DNA of 64,000 nt from Platerodrilus igneus (GCA_036346225.1 JARFIW010001750.1:62001-126000); one strand, 5' to 3'. Shown: positions 1-12,088, counted from the stretch's first letter. Made by a program: numbers and translations. The notes: generated by a model not told the origin, from the sequence alone.

Positions 1-576
1 TTTATAATTGATTTACTTTAAATGGACATTAGTGAAATTGTTCTAACCATAAAAGTTTAATTTTAAGATGAACTTTGCTTGTTTAAGTAAAAGGGTATTT
101 TGTTTTGATGTTCGGGAATATGATGAAACTTTGGGTATGTCTTTGAGCTCAATTAGACAAACCTGGTTAATTAACGTAAAGGGTGGTAGATGCTCCTTTA
201 TACTCAGACTCCGGTCTGCTTATATTGTTATATTAATTAGTAGGCATCCAACAAGGACTTTAATTGTGGATGCACAGTAAAATGATAATAAAATTAATCT
301 TGAAATTCTTTTAAAACTGAAATTTATGCTGAGTTTTAAATTTGAAATTTTAATGTATTCTGAATATTGATGTAAATAGAGTTAACGTTGATGTTTTTGG
401 TAGGAATGTGTTTGTTTTTTTTATGAATGAGGAGGTTTATAGCATTAGGTGAGCAGCCGAGGCGAAAAGCGTAGCTCACGGATTTTAAAGGTATCACAAC
501 ATTTCTTGACGCCCAAACTGTGGGGCTCGAATGTTTTTGGAAGGGCCAGTACCTGCAGATATGAGAGGATTCACAG

Positions 577-659
<83 letters not shown>

Positions 660-3378
660 CCGTGTAACGCCTATAAAATCTCGCCAGAGTAAAGAAAAAC
701 CTTCGAGCCCCAACGTTTGGGCGTCATAAATTGCCGTGTAACTTCGCTCTGGATCAGTACTTTCTCCAAAAAAAAACGTTCGAGAATTTATTAATTTCCC
801 AAACAAAAATCGTAAATTTCACAAATTAGAAATTTCTCAAAGAAAAAAAAATTTTACCCAGATTCTGCTTCCATCAACTTTGATTTCTTCAACCGCTTCC
901 CTGGCTAGCTCTATTGGGCCTCTTCTTGGGTACCTAGATTTACTATCATACTCTTTATTGTTCACGCACACTCTCAATAAAACCACAAAATAATACAACA
1001 ATCATACAATATTTATTTACCACTATTTACAAATAAAACTTCAAGATTATTTACATTTCGGTGCTCAAGTTACACCTCAATAAATTCTATCTTTGTAAAG
1101 TCCAGGATTTTAAATTGAAATATCAAACACATTGAATGTAACAGGAGTAAATGGGCCCTGAATAATACCTTATTTTTCTTTTTTATTTATAATTATTTCT
1201 AATTAGTACACTCTGGAGTATTGTGAGTTTATGATAACCCAGTTTATTTTATTAATGTATGCTTTTTACTTTGCATGCTCTTACTACAAACACAAAAAAA
1301 CCCATGTACTCTTAACAATAAAATTTTAAATTCATGAGGAATGTTAATAAGCTTCATATACACCTTTAGATTTATATTCAAATACCATAATAAAAGTTAA
1401 CTATACGAATTATTTTCGATACGCAAAATAATGCAAAATACCATCAATGTTCACTCTCACACATCACAATAATTTTCATAGTTTATAAAAAACAGCAAAT
1501 TCTAATGCATTACCTGGAATTTCTTGAAGATCTCTTCTCCGTTGAAGATGAAGTAAGTTCCTGCACCCTTGGTCTCGTTGTTCTGCTCTGCTTGCCGCCT
1601 CCAGCTATTTATAGATGAACACCATCTAAGTTGTGCTGCATGCTATTCATTCAAGATCCCTTCAAATCCAAATCCAAGTATATTACACTTTTTTTTTATT
1701 ATTGCTTAATTTAATTTACGTTACTTTACTTTACTTTACGAGCTTGTTCAAATATCTGTTGCACCTCAGTTAAAATCAAACTCGACACTTTCCGCGTTTC
1801 AAACTATGAGGCCAACACTGTACTATTTAATTTAATAATTTTAATACTTACAAGCTCGTTAGTAGATTTTGTACGTAGTAAGCGATGCAAATTAACGAAG
1901 TCAAAGAGCGAAGTCAAAAGAGAGCTTAATAACTCTTCTCTCATATTTATACAATTCTAAGTGTAACCTCTCTAAACCCTCCTAACGCGAAATACTTAAT
2001 TCAACTAATTCGTTCTTCAAATTTTGTATAACCGTTTTCAAAATCTTTGAAATTTAGCTCGCCGCTATGCTATTTTCCGAAAAACCCGCATTCAATTTTC
2101 CCGTGTTCGTCTGTTGTACAACTAACTATTTAGACCAATGATATATTTCAGTGACGTCTTGAAACCCCGCCTGTATTAACTCTATTCCTCTCTTATGCAT
2201 ATTATATGTTTCCTTCTAACCTTGTTTGAGTGGTAGTAAATTGATATTACTGTCCGCGTGCTTTCTAACCCACGTGGACTGAACACGTGCGTTTCGAAGT
2301 GAAATGCTATTATGCCTGTCTTATTTCGAGGCATATCATTGATTGTCCATCCCTTATGCGCTTTAAGGAAACTTTTGGTTAGCGTTTATGCGAACCGTCC
2401 GACCGTTTGCACAATATACCTCGAATCTTGTCTTTTATCTACACAAATAACGGGAAGTTGACCTTTCAAAACATGCACCTGTGCCTAATTAACGAACGTT
2501 TTAAAATAACATTTCTAGGAGTTTGCATTTTAAGATATTTCATATATTCGACGTGTTTGTTTGTTAGTAAAGCGTTTCGCCTTGGAATTATTGATTTTTC
2601 ACGCTCTTATGCGTTTTAGACGTTATATTCCTTTGAATTAAACTCAATTAAATTAATTAATAACTTCCATTGGCTTATACAATTTATTTTATTTACGAAC
2701 CTAACTAAATTTTAATCACTAATTGTAAAATTATGGTAATACTTGTAACTTTCAATTAACTAAATAAAATAAATTTCGCACGTAAATTATGGTTGCTTCC
2801 TCATACAGGGTGTTTGAAATTGCATTGTTTATACCTAAATTTAACCCTTTAAAACCATTACAATATATATATATTGCTGTGATACCTTTAAAATCCGTGA
2901 ACTACGCTTTTCGCCTCGGCTGCTCACCTAATGTTATAAACCTCCTCATTCATAACAAAAAAACAACACATTCCTACCAAAAACATCAACGTTAACTCTA
3001 TTTACATCAATATTCAGAATACATTAAATTTTCAAATTAAATTTCAGCATAAAATTCAGTTTTCAAAAAAAATTTCAAGATTAATTTTATTATCATTTTA
3101 CTGTGCATCCAGAATTAAAGTCCTTGTTGGATGCCTAGTAATTAATATAACAATATAAGCAGACCGGAGTCTGAGTATAAAGGAGCATCTACCACCCTTT
3201 ACGTTAATTAACCAGGTTTGTCTAATTGAGCTCAAAGACATACCCAAATTTTCATCATATTCCCGAACATCAAAACAAAATACCCTTTTAACTTAAACAA
3301 GCAAAATTCATCTTAAAATTAAACTTTTACGGTTAGAACAATTTCACTAATGTCCATTTAAAGTAAATCAATTATAAA
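1..3378. mobile_element. Long inverted-repeat (foldback) element, window edge in left arm
   Basis: Bases 1 to about 500 return as their reverse complement at about 2878-3378. Scattered substitutions and small indels separate the arms. The window starts inside or at the edge of the left arm, so the true outer end is unknown. The interior of about 2.4 kb has no convincing coding sequence. Apparent ORFs there are short, and one of them translates the TA microsatellite. Long arms without a transposase fit a foldback element, a non-autonomous DNA transposon, or two opposed copies of one repeat. The arm identity is seen; the classification is inference. Confidence 0.75.
508..725. repeat. TA microsatellite framed by a 24-bp inverted repeat
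   Basis: A TA run of about 80 bp (579-657, interrupted once) lies between two 24-bp inverted arms at 508-531 and 702-725. The arms contain GACGCCCAAAC and GGGGCTCGAA and differ at two positions. The structure sits just inside the left arm of the larger foldback element, so it is a palindrome nested within a palindrome. Confidence 0.7.
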
Positions 3379-4720
3379 GTCATTCAATACACACAAAAAT
3401 GTCAAACAAAATAGTATAATTTACCTGAAGGTTACTGTCCTCGTAGCTTCAAAGTATCATTTCTTTAGTTAATCACACCATTCAACAGGATTATATTTAC
3501 GGCTTCTGATTCTCTACGCTTTTAAAATTTTCTCCATCGCCATCCATTCAAAGTCGTTTCTGGGCCTTTCCGGAACTCATCTGTGTTTATCTGACCCTTG
3601 TTTCATGGATCCAGACACGTATTTGAACCATTTAATTATTAACACCCCCGAAAAATGCAACGAAATTCATGCTTCTGTCACCAATATACGCCAAAACTGC
3701 CTACTTTTGTGTATACATTCGTCGTTGTAAATTTTGCTAATTGGTACAGTGAAACTAAATTTTATTACCTTGTATCTAAGTGCACTGAAGTACATTCATG
3801 TTAGCACGTAAATAACAAGCTATTTTGAATCACTAAAATATACTAGCAAACTTTAAATTATTTAATCAAACTAAAATGCACGGTTTAATATCTTCAATCA
3901 AGTCGCGTATGTACGAGCTTTTAACGCATCGAATCGTCAAAAGTCTAAGAGAGCTTGTTTATCTTCATCTCGGTATATATAGCAAAAAGCCTGTCTGTCG
4001 GCCGGTTCCCCAAAACGGGTAATTCTAAAGAATTTCTCATGCCATGTTCCCAGTTTGTCGCTCGCGCGTCGATTTTTACGAATTTTCACTCGCCCCATTT
4101 AAATCTCAGAAAATTTCCACACGGCACGCAAGCATGTCCGAAAAAAACTAATTAATTTTGTACAGAAATTGTTGTTCTACCTCTGATATTTGCATCCTAT
4201 TTTAACCAATTGTGACCCTCGTGACGTTGCTTAAATCCCGCCTTTTACAATATGTGTCTTTGCTTGACGCATTTTCTCTTTCCTTCTCTAACCTGTTCGT
4301 ATTGGTGCAAATTGATATTCTTTATTATCGATTATTTTAGTCCACATGGAGTGTGAAATAACCCAGCTTTAGCAATTCTCGTAACTATTATGCGACGTTT
4401 TCCCAAGATTCTTTGAAACATTAATTATCTGCAAACTTTACGCCGAATGTGACATTTAAACTACGCAGGTGTTCAAATATAATATTAATTCTCAGAGCCT
4501 TATTCCGTGGTATTTTAATCTTGGATTTTCACAAGTTTTATAGGTATTATATGTTACTAACGGTTTAATTAACTCCAATTAAATTGATCTCTATCCTTTC
4601 ATTTTTAGCGAATACAACTTAAATATTAATTATTATGTGTACACTTTGTTTAATACCGGTTACTCGAAATAGAGTTAATTAAGATAAATTTTGCACGTAA
4701 TTTCTCTTTGTTTAGGAATA
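1700..4720 (+). repeat. Diverged direct duplication of a ~1-kb noncoding sequence
   Basis: About 1.7-2.8 kb and 3.66-4.72 kb share collinear patches in the same orientation. Examples are the GTGACGT...CCCGCC region (2150/4220), TTCCTTCT...AAATTGATATT (2210/4280), CACGTGGA versus CACATGGA (2270/4343), and AATTAAATT followed by a CACGTAA motif near each 3' end (2640-2790/4570-4700). Divergence is high. The right arm of the foldback element lies between the copies. No ORF is conserved. Old LTRs or a tandem duplication would both fit. Confidence 0.45.
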
Positions 4721-4930
4721 ATTACATTACACGCAGAGCTTTTCAATACTGCTTCTTTTGATATAAAGCGTCTTATCAATAATTTAAATTTCTTATTTTT
4801 ACTGAAACGACCGAGTTTATTTATGCTTCAAGGTTTTAATAACGCGTATTATTTAATGAAATTCCTTATACACGGTGATTAAAATTATTTGATGTGATTA
4901 TTTAATTTTCTACCCTGGTCTAAATATGAG

Positions 4931-4931
<1 letters not shown>

Positions 4932-4975
<44 letters not shown>

Positions 4976-5211
4976 TATATATATATATATATTATTTAAG
5001 ATTTTGCTGGTTAAAGTTAAATGCTGATGTAAATTTATATGTAAGTTTTTCTATTATGTACCTAATTGTATTTTAACTGTCACCATTGTAGCCTTCGAAA
5101 AAGAATCAAAAAAGGATTCGAAACGTCAGGAGTATAAATAAATACATTCTACTACAAGCATTTCGTATCGAACTAAATAGTTCCCAATAATTCTATTCAA
5201 CAACAAGTAGT

Positions 5212-5258
<47 letters not shown>
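4932..5258. repeat. Two TA microsatellites flanking a Penelope-type end remnant
   Basis: TA runs occupy about 4932-4994 and 5215-5258. Between them lies the hammerhead-like motif at 5092-5130. Penelope-like elements often sit beside TA repeats, and the main element starts only a few bases after the second run. Confidence 0.85.
5092..5130 (+). ncRNA. Degenerate hammerhead-ribozyme-like motif of a Penelope-type end
   Basis: A 5-bp stem, GAATC (5103-5107) pairing with GATTC (5115-5119), closes an A-rich loop. It is followed directly by GAAAC (5120-5124), then GTC and AGG. This matches the 3' half of a hammerhead core: stem II, GAAA, and a GUC cleavage triplet. The 5' half, normally CUGAUGA, is replaced by CTTCGAAAAA, so the copy should be inactive. 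Hammerhead motifs are known in terminal repeats of Penelope-like elements. This is read from the sequence only; no covariance search was run. Confidence 0.5.
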
Positions 5259-5261
<3 letters not shown>

Positions 5262-5263
<2 letters not shown>

Positions 5264-8200
5264 AATTATTGGTTGTGGGTTTCAGGTCAGCTGGCAAGTT
5301 CAGTAATACTCTTTTTATTGCCTAAATTTTCGAATTATTTTAATTCTTGATCACAGGCACTACAAATGATAAATTTTAAAAACTGGTACAATTTGGTGTT
5401 AAAGTTACATACTAAATCGAGGTTTGTATAAATAATTAGCAACAATGTAAAAATAACAGGAACTATAACGTAACATAACTAAAAATAATATAAAATGTAT
5501 AATTTAATAAAATGACACCATTTCAAATAAATTTGTCACATTGTTCTTTTATTTTTGTGTGACGGTATGACAAATTGAATGCATGCATGTATGTATGCAT
5601 GTAACGCTTTTAATGAATTAAGTGGGTGTTAATCTGAGTATGTGTGTGTGTTAATTTTTTATTTTTGTATGTTTGGTTGTGTTGTGTGTTTCTGTGTGTA
5701 TATATATTTTTTATATTATATAAATATTTTTATGGTGTATGTTTATAACATCTCACTGTAATAACTACAAACAATTACTTTGATCCAATACGTAGTATCT
5801 TGTTTTAAGTATCTAATTTTTAAAATTTAATAAATAGGTATATACAGAGCTCAAGTTGTTTATTTTCGTCTTTTTGTTCATTGTACAAGAATTTTGATAA
5901 ATATAACACATTTCTAAAAATAGTCTATTGAATTCTGATTTTTGAATTTGAATAATTTTGGGTTTTGAAAGTCCATTATGTGATTATTTTCTAAAATATG
6001 TTTAGTTAAAGCGCATGCATTAGGTTTATGTTTAACATCACTTTTATGTTGAATTATCCTTTGTTTTAAGTTTTGTGAAGTTTGACCAATATAGATTTGC
6101 TTACAATTAGTACAGTTAATTTGGTAAATTAAGTTTCTTTGTTGTAGTTTAGGTGTTTGGTCTTTTAATTTGGAATGTAATTTATTTAAGGTAAATATAT
6201 TTCGTTTGGCAATTTTGAATTTTACATTTTTAAATATTTTGGTTAGTTTTGTTGTTAAATTTTTAATGAAAGGAAGTGATCTGTAAATTATTTGGTTTTG
6301 TAAATTTATGTTTTCATCATTGGTGGTATTATTGATTTGATTGTTGTTTGTTTTTATATTATATAGTTTATGGTTGGTATTAATGTTGTCGCTATTATAT
6401 AAAAGTTGTTGAATAAGATTTAATGGATAATTATTTTCTTTTAAAATTTTTGAAAGTTTGTTTATGTTTTTATTGTATAATGATGTATGTGAAATTCTTT
6501 TAATTCGGTGTTTTAATTCCAAAATAAAGTTTATTTTAATTTTGTATGAGTGGTATGAATGATAGTTTATATATCTATTCGAATTTATAGGTTTTGATAC
6601 CAGTCCAAGATTATTTTATTCCTATCATTTCTAATTAGTAGGGTATCTAAAAATGGAACTGATCTATTTTGTTCAGTTTCTACAGTAAATTGTATTTTGC
6701 ATTATAACTGTTAAATTTAATAAGAGTTTCGTTAATTTTGTCATAAGGAACACAGGTGATGATGTCATCAACAAACTTTTTAATAAAAGGTACATTGAAA
6801 GAAAGTAAAGGTAAAACATTATTTAATAAAGAATTCATTATTATTTCTGCCATAATAGGACTTAGATTCGAACCCATTGGGCAGCCTGAGATTTGTAAAA
6901 GAAATTTTCATTGAAAGAAAAATAGCTGCTGTCAAAATGAATGATATAATATCCAAAAATAACTTTTGTGGTATTATACAATTTTCTTCTATTTTATTCC
7001 AAATTAATTTAATATCAGTGAATACTAATTCCTTTGGAATATTTGTGAAAAGAGACACGACATCTAAACTTATAAGTACATAACCTTCTGGAATTTGGAA
7101 GTCATTAATGAATTCAGAAAATTGAAACGAATCTTTTACATTGTATTCATTTTGACAAATTGAGTTATTTAAAATATCACTTATAAATTTTGAAAGTTTT
7201 TCAGTTGGTGAATTGTTTGACGCTACAATAGGTCTTAGGGGATAATTATCTTTATGAATTTTGGGTAATCCATACAGTTTAGGAGCAGTGCTGCTATAAT
7301 TGTTTAGTTGTTTAGATATATCATTTGTGATATAATTTTCTTTTAAATTTTGAATTATTTCTAAAGTTTTTCTTTGAAATTTTGAGGTTGGGTCAGAATT
7401 TATTTTTGTATATACTGTATCATCATTTAATAGTTCATTTAGTTTGAATATGTAGTCTGTTTTGGACATAGCTACGGTCATATTACCTTTGTCTGATTTT
7501 AAAATAATTATGTCATTGTGATCATTTAAATATTTCTTGCATTCTACAAATCTTTGCCAAAAATGGATTGTGTATTAGAATTCTGATGTACATAATTAGT
7601 TATAATGTTAGTTAGTTTAGCTCTATATATATCTCTGTTATTAGTTTCAATGTGACATAATAAATTTTCCAAGTCTGATAAAAGATTAATGATCATATTG
7701 TTATTGATAGGAGGAGCAATACTAAATTTTGGACCAAGACTTAAAATCTGTTTAATATTAAAAGGTATATCATGATTGCTAATATTCTTAAACCATTTGT
7801 CAGTTTGATTGAATACTGGAAATGTTGACACGTAAATGTCATTTATCTTTTTTGGTTATTAGATTTAATTTTGAAAAGATTTTATTGTATGAAATGGTCT
7901 GTCTTCTTGCATATTCGTTGATTAAAATTTTAGGAAGAATATTAGCAGCCTTATCTTTAACAAACGTTAGTTCTTTATTATACTTATCTATAATTTGGTG
8001 AGTGACACTTATTTCTAGATTTAATAATTTACTTTTAGCCTATTGAAGAAATGGTTGATTCTTAATGATGTACTTCTGGTGTGTACATTTAGAAATAAAT
8101 TATACACATTTTTTATAGAATTTTCAATGTGCTTTGGTAAAATATCCTTTTTTCTGCACTGTAGAAGAAATAGTTTTCTGTTATATATAGATGCTAATTT

Positions 8201-8442
8201 CATATTTAAATTGGACCAGCGCTTTAGGAGGTTCGTAGCTTCAGCTCCATATTTATTTGTTGTTTCTTCGTAAAAACCCATTCTATATTAATTAATAATT
8301 ATCTTACTGTTTAACGACCTTGCTTTATATAGATATAAATAAATTATTGGTTGTGGGTTTCAGGTCAGCTGGCAAGTTCAGTAATACTCTTTTTTATTGC
8401 CTAAATTTTCGAATTATTTTAATTCTTGATCACAGGCACTAC
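5262..8442 (-). mobile_element. Penelope-like retroelement (RT + GIY-YIG) with direct terminal repeats
   Basis: The element reads on the minus strand. Related terminal repeats of about 105 bp lie in direct orientation at 5262-5366 (3' side) and about 8340-8442 (5' side). They share a ...GGCAAGTTCAGTAATACTC... core and a GAATTA/TAATTC hairpin next to GAAA. Between them are the coding remnants and an AT/GT-rich 3' untranslated region (5370-5910). Terminal repeats plus an RT fused to a GIY-YIG endonuclease define Penelope-like elements. The coding frame is broken, so this copy is inactive. Confidence 0.9.
5914..8281 (-). pseudogene. Penelope-like reverse transcriptase / GIY-YIG endonuclease, broken
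   Basis: The product would be the single polyprotein of a Penelope-like element. The parts, in reading order on the minus strand, are as follows. 8281-8021 and 7831-7544 hold the N-terminal region (LLSLGPKF-like ILSLGPKFSIAPP). 7481-6819 holds the RT fingers and palm, with APKLYGLPKIHK, PLRPIVAS and SLDVVSLFTNIP. 6877-6680 holds the palm end, with GSNLSPIMAE and the catalytic FVDDI. 6522-5914 holds the endonuclease, with CTNCKQIYIGQT as the YIG motif, then LKQRIIQHKSD with the conserved Arg and His. At least four frameshifts separate these pieces. A one-base loss near the C-terminus ends the protein early, before the conserved RLFLE-type tail. The family assignment is firm; activity is excluded. 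Confidence 0.9.
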
Positions 8443-9605
8443 TTTTATATAATAGCGACAACATTAATACCAACCATAAACTATATAATATAAAAACAAA
8501 CAACAATCAAATCAATAATACCACCAATGATGAAAACATAAATTTACAAAACCAAATAATTTACAGATCACTTCCTTTCATTAAAAATTTAACAACAAAA
8601 CTAACCAAAATATTTAAAAATGTAAAATTCAAAATTGCCAAACGAAATATATTTACCTTAAATAAATTACATTCCAAATTAAAAGACCAAACACCTAAAC
8701 TACAACAAAGAAACTTAATTTACCAAATTAACTGTACTAATTGTAAGCAAATCTATATTGGTCAAACTTCACAAAACTTAAAACAAAGGATAATTCAACA
8801 TAAAAGTGATGTTAAACATAAACCTAATGCATGCGCTTTAACTAAACATATTTTAGAAAATAATCACATAATGGACTTTCAAAACCCAAAATTATTCAAA
8901 TTCAAAATCAGAATTCAAAAGACTATTTTTAGAAATGTGTTATATTTATCAAAATTCTTGTACAATGAACAAAAAGACGGACATAAACAACTTGAGCTCT
9001 ATATATACCTATTTATTAAATTTTAAAATTAGATACTTTAAACAAGATACTACGTATTGGATCAAAGTAATTTTTACAGTTATTACAGTGAGATGTTATA
9101 AACATACACCATAAAAATATTTATATAATATAAAATATATATATACACACAGAAACACACAACACAACCAAACATACAAAATAAAAAATTAACACACACA
9201 TACTCAGATTAACACCCACTTAATTCATTAAAACGTTACATGCATACATACATGCATGCATTCAATTTGTCATACCGTCACACAAAAATAAAAGAACAAT
9301 GTGACAAATTTATTTGAAATGGTGTCATTTTATTAAATTATACATTTTATATTATTTTAGTTATGTTACGTTATAGTTCCTGTTATTTTTTACATTGTTG
9401 CTAATTATTTATACAAACCTCGATTTAGTATGTAACTTTAACACCAAATTGTACCAGTTTTTTAAAATTTATCATTTGTAGTGCCTGTGATCAAGAATTA
9501 AAATAATTCGAAAATTTAGGCAATAAAAAAGAGTATTACTGAACTTGCCAGCTGACCTGAAACCCACAACCAATAATTTATTTATATCTATATAAAGCAA
9601 GGTCG
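8443..9605 (+). mobile_element. 5'-truncated inverted Penelope-like copy
   Basis: This segment is the reverse complement of about 5262-6430, so it is the 3' part of the same family in opposite orientation. It abuts the 5' terminal repeat of the main element head to head. An open frame runs from 8442 to a stop at 9024-9026 and includes the full GIY-YIG domain (CTNCKQIYIGQT, RIIQHKSD). The conserved tail (RLFLEM...) continues in another frame after a one-base shift near 8915. The 3' end carries the terminal repeat (about 9480-9600). Inverted partial copies beside a full copy are a known Penelope arrangement. Confidence 0.85.
9482..9522 (+). ncRNA. Hammerhead-like fold in the Penelope terminal repeat
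   Basis: An outer stem, TGCC with GGCA, encloses CTGTGATCA, then a GAATTA/TAATTC hairpin followed by GAAA. The order (CUGA-like box, stem II, GAAA, closing stem) follows a hammerhead layout with a disrupted CUGAUGA box. The same sequence recurs on the minus strand at about 5325-5366 and 8401-8442. It is probably a decayed or variant ribozyme. Confidence 0.4.
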
Positions 9606-9622
9606 TTAAACAGTAAGATAAT

Positions 9623-9624
<2 letters not shown>

Positions 9625-9655
<31 letters not shown>

Positions 9656-9668
9656 AATATATATCTCG
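9625..9668. repeat. TA microsatellite
   Basis: This TA run lies at the outer edge of the inverted Penelope copy and leads into a dispersed repeat also found after the TA run at about 28.8 kb. Confidence 0.9.
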
Positions 9669-9669
9669 T

Positions 9670-10777
9670 ATGTCGTATGTCTGTCTGCTACGTTTCCTTA
9701 ATATTTATCAGTATTTATATTTGGGCCTTTTCTTTGTTATATTATATTTAATAAATGGATAAAAGTAAATTTTGTTGTGAACCAATAATATGCCACGGCT
9801 TATTGAAACTTATCTCAGGTTTTAATGAATTTAAATAATTATAAACAAACAGTGCGGGTACAAAATTGTATGCCTATATATTAACCACTGCCAGATACAG
9901 CCCCCTCTAGTTAATTTTTAATATACTTGCTCTAAAACTGGGTGTGATCTTTACTACCATTTGTATTCAGAAAATAAACAAAGTTAGAATGCTTAACTTT
10001 TGATATAATTTTTAGATTTCAATGAATAATACAGCTTTTTAAGTGTTACAAATATAAGAACTAAGTTGTTTTATACCTGTAATTCCATTGAAGTCCGCCT
10101 GCGTTTACAATAATGGACCTTGGACTGCATACAGACCATCAAACTTTGGAAGTGCACGATTACCTGTTAAATTTAAGTTTTAATATTTTGTATTTAAAAT
10201 TTCACGCTTTAATTTTAGGCTTTAGAAATACTAAAAGGATATTATAATGAAAAATGATACTCAGAATCGGCTATCTAATTTAGGACTCGTTCAAACTATC
10301 ACTGCGGGAACACTGCTCAGAATAATGGAATCTCCTGGACGATTTTTAGCTCTCGGTACCTCAATTCACATCAGCTCGGAAGCCAAACACATTTCACTAG
10401 AAGAACAAATAATCTTCTGTACTACTAATGGTTGTATAAACCTTTTAAATTTACTACACGTTGCACAAAAACCTCTTTTTAACTTCAGAATTACTCTTTC
10501 AACTAGCTTCAGCTCTTAATACTTGAATAAAAAAACGAGAGCAGGTAAAACACATCTATTCTGTATATTACAAATTTTTATAAGCCCATTTTATTTATTT
10601 CTTATCACCTAGGAGATCTCTTAAACAATTTTCATTTGCCTACTACATCTATAAAGTTAATTAAAATTACACTCCTTGATCAATTATTTACAAACATCTC
10701 TAATCACTCTTTCAAAACCTTTCAGTTGGATCACTTGGTCCTATTTTCCATTTACTTATAATTATTTTCTAATAATA
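9670..10777 (+). repeat. Diverged dispersed repeat, copy A (pair of 28.9-29.4 kb)
   Basis: Collinear short matches link this stretch with 28,930-29,350. They are TATCTCAGGTT (9812/29,050), CACTGCCAG...CCTCTAGTTAAT (9890/29,127), GATTTCAAT (10,013/29,243) and TACCTG...TTCCA (10,074/29,303). Both copies follow a TA microsatellite. A 90-codon ORF at 10,247-10,519 has no recognisable domain and is probably chance. The mariner-type transposon at 10,778 starts where this stretch ends. Confidence 0.5.
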
Positions 10778-12088
10778 CAGTATTGCCCGAAATAAACAGT
10801 ACTGAAATTGTAATTGTTTTGTATATTTAAAAAATACATCTTATTGACACTTTATTATATGTTCTAAATGTGCACCTCCTCGTTCGAGACAGACTTCATA
10901 ACGATGTTCTAAGTTTCTGGTCATGTTATTGAATAAGGGTTGTCTCAGGGCTGCGAAGAAGACTCTAACGGCATCCTTTAATTCATCGATGGTTTGTGGT
11001 GCCCGTTTGAAAACGGCATTTTTAGCCATGCCCCAAATGTATGCGTCTGGAGGTGTGAGGTCTGGAGAATGTGAAGGATAAGGAAGTCAGTAAATCGTGA
11101 TATGAATTTGCTTGGAAAATGTTCTTGAAGAAATTGACGAATTGCGGCAGCAGTATGGCAAGTTGCCCCGTCCTGCTGAAAAATTGGTTTCGAAATGCCA
11201 AGTTACGTGCACGACAGAATTGACGTAGATCAGGGATAAATCGTGTTAAAATTTGTCTGTACCTCTGTTGATTAAGTGTGACTTGCCTACCATTCTCTTC
11301 GATAAAGTACGGACCAATGATTCCGTGTCCGGAAACAGCACACCAGACACTCACTTTTTCACTATGTAAAGGAACCTCTTGAACCTCATCGGGTCTGGCA
11401 AAGCCCAGAAATCGATTTGTGCGACGATTCACATAGCCTGACAAGTGAAAATGTGCTTCGTCTGAAAACCAAACATTTTCAAAAATTCAGGATTTTCATA
11501 CTGTAACGCGAGAATTCTGGCGCAATATTCCACTCTACTGCGATAATCCCGAGGATGTAGTTGTTGATGTACCTGAATCACATACGAAAATGTACCCAGC
11601 TCCTTCAGGATTCTTTGAAAGGAAGTTCTTTTAAATCAAGTTGTAACGCTGTCCTTGCCTGGCTGACTTTCGGATTTTCTAAGATTTGCTCAAAAACACG
11701 TTCATGGTTATTGTTGTTGTTAACTGTCCTGGGACGCCCTGAGTTTCCTTTTCGTTGGCACAATACACTACCTGTATTTCTAAACTTTTCAATAACCTTC
11801 AAAATTACAGCATTACTTGGAGAACGTTTATTAAACCTTTGTGTGAATTGATCAGACACGTATAGCAAACTTGCACCATTACGTCGGCCGATTCCGTATG
11901 AACGAAAATAATGCTCTACCAGAAACACTTTCTCCTCTGTACTTAACACCATTTTTAACAATTAGGCCCTACTAATTACTTGTTTGAGGTTTACTTGACA
12001 GGTCTATACTAGCTAACTTGAGTGTGACAGCGCACGCATAAAAACACCGCTAACTTAGTTTCAGTACTGTTTATTTCGGGCAATACTG
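10778..12088 (-). mobile_element. Complete Tc1/mariner-type transposon with TA target duplication
   Basis: Perfect 30-bp terminal inverted repeats begin CAGTATTGCCCGAAAT at 10,778-10,807 and mirror at 12,059-12,088. TA dinucleotides flank both sides (10,776-10,777 and 12,089-12,090), which is the signature of Tc1/mariner integration. The total of 1,311 bp is normal for the superfamily. The transposase inside reads on the minus strand and is broken. Intact, identical ends with a decayed gene suggest moderate age or mobilisation by a related transposase. Confidence 0.93.
10841..11961 (-). pseudogene. Tc1/mariner transposase (DDxD type), frameshifted
   Basis: The N-terminal helix-turn-helix region (11,961-11,605) has TEEKVFLVEHYFRSYG, IEKFRNTGSV and GRPRTV, the usual pattern before the AT-hook/GRPR box. 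The catalytic part (11,444-11,022) has VSVWCAVSGHGIIGPYF around the first Asp region. The second-Asp motif (QQDGATCHTA) and the third motif (SPDLTPPDAYIWG) are present in DNA but in other frames. The last part (11,029-10,841) reads KNAVFKRAPQTIDELKDAV. The third acidic residue is Asp, about 39-41 residues after the second; the spacing is uncertain because of the shift. A segment between 11,605 and 11,444 is also out of frame. No functional protein can be made. Confidence 0.88.

Noticed and set aside
336..806. 156-codon minus-strand ORF
   Set aside because: It translates the TA microsatellite (alternating Ile/Tyr) and foldback arm sequence. Not a gene.
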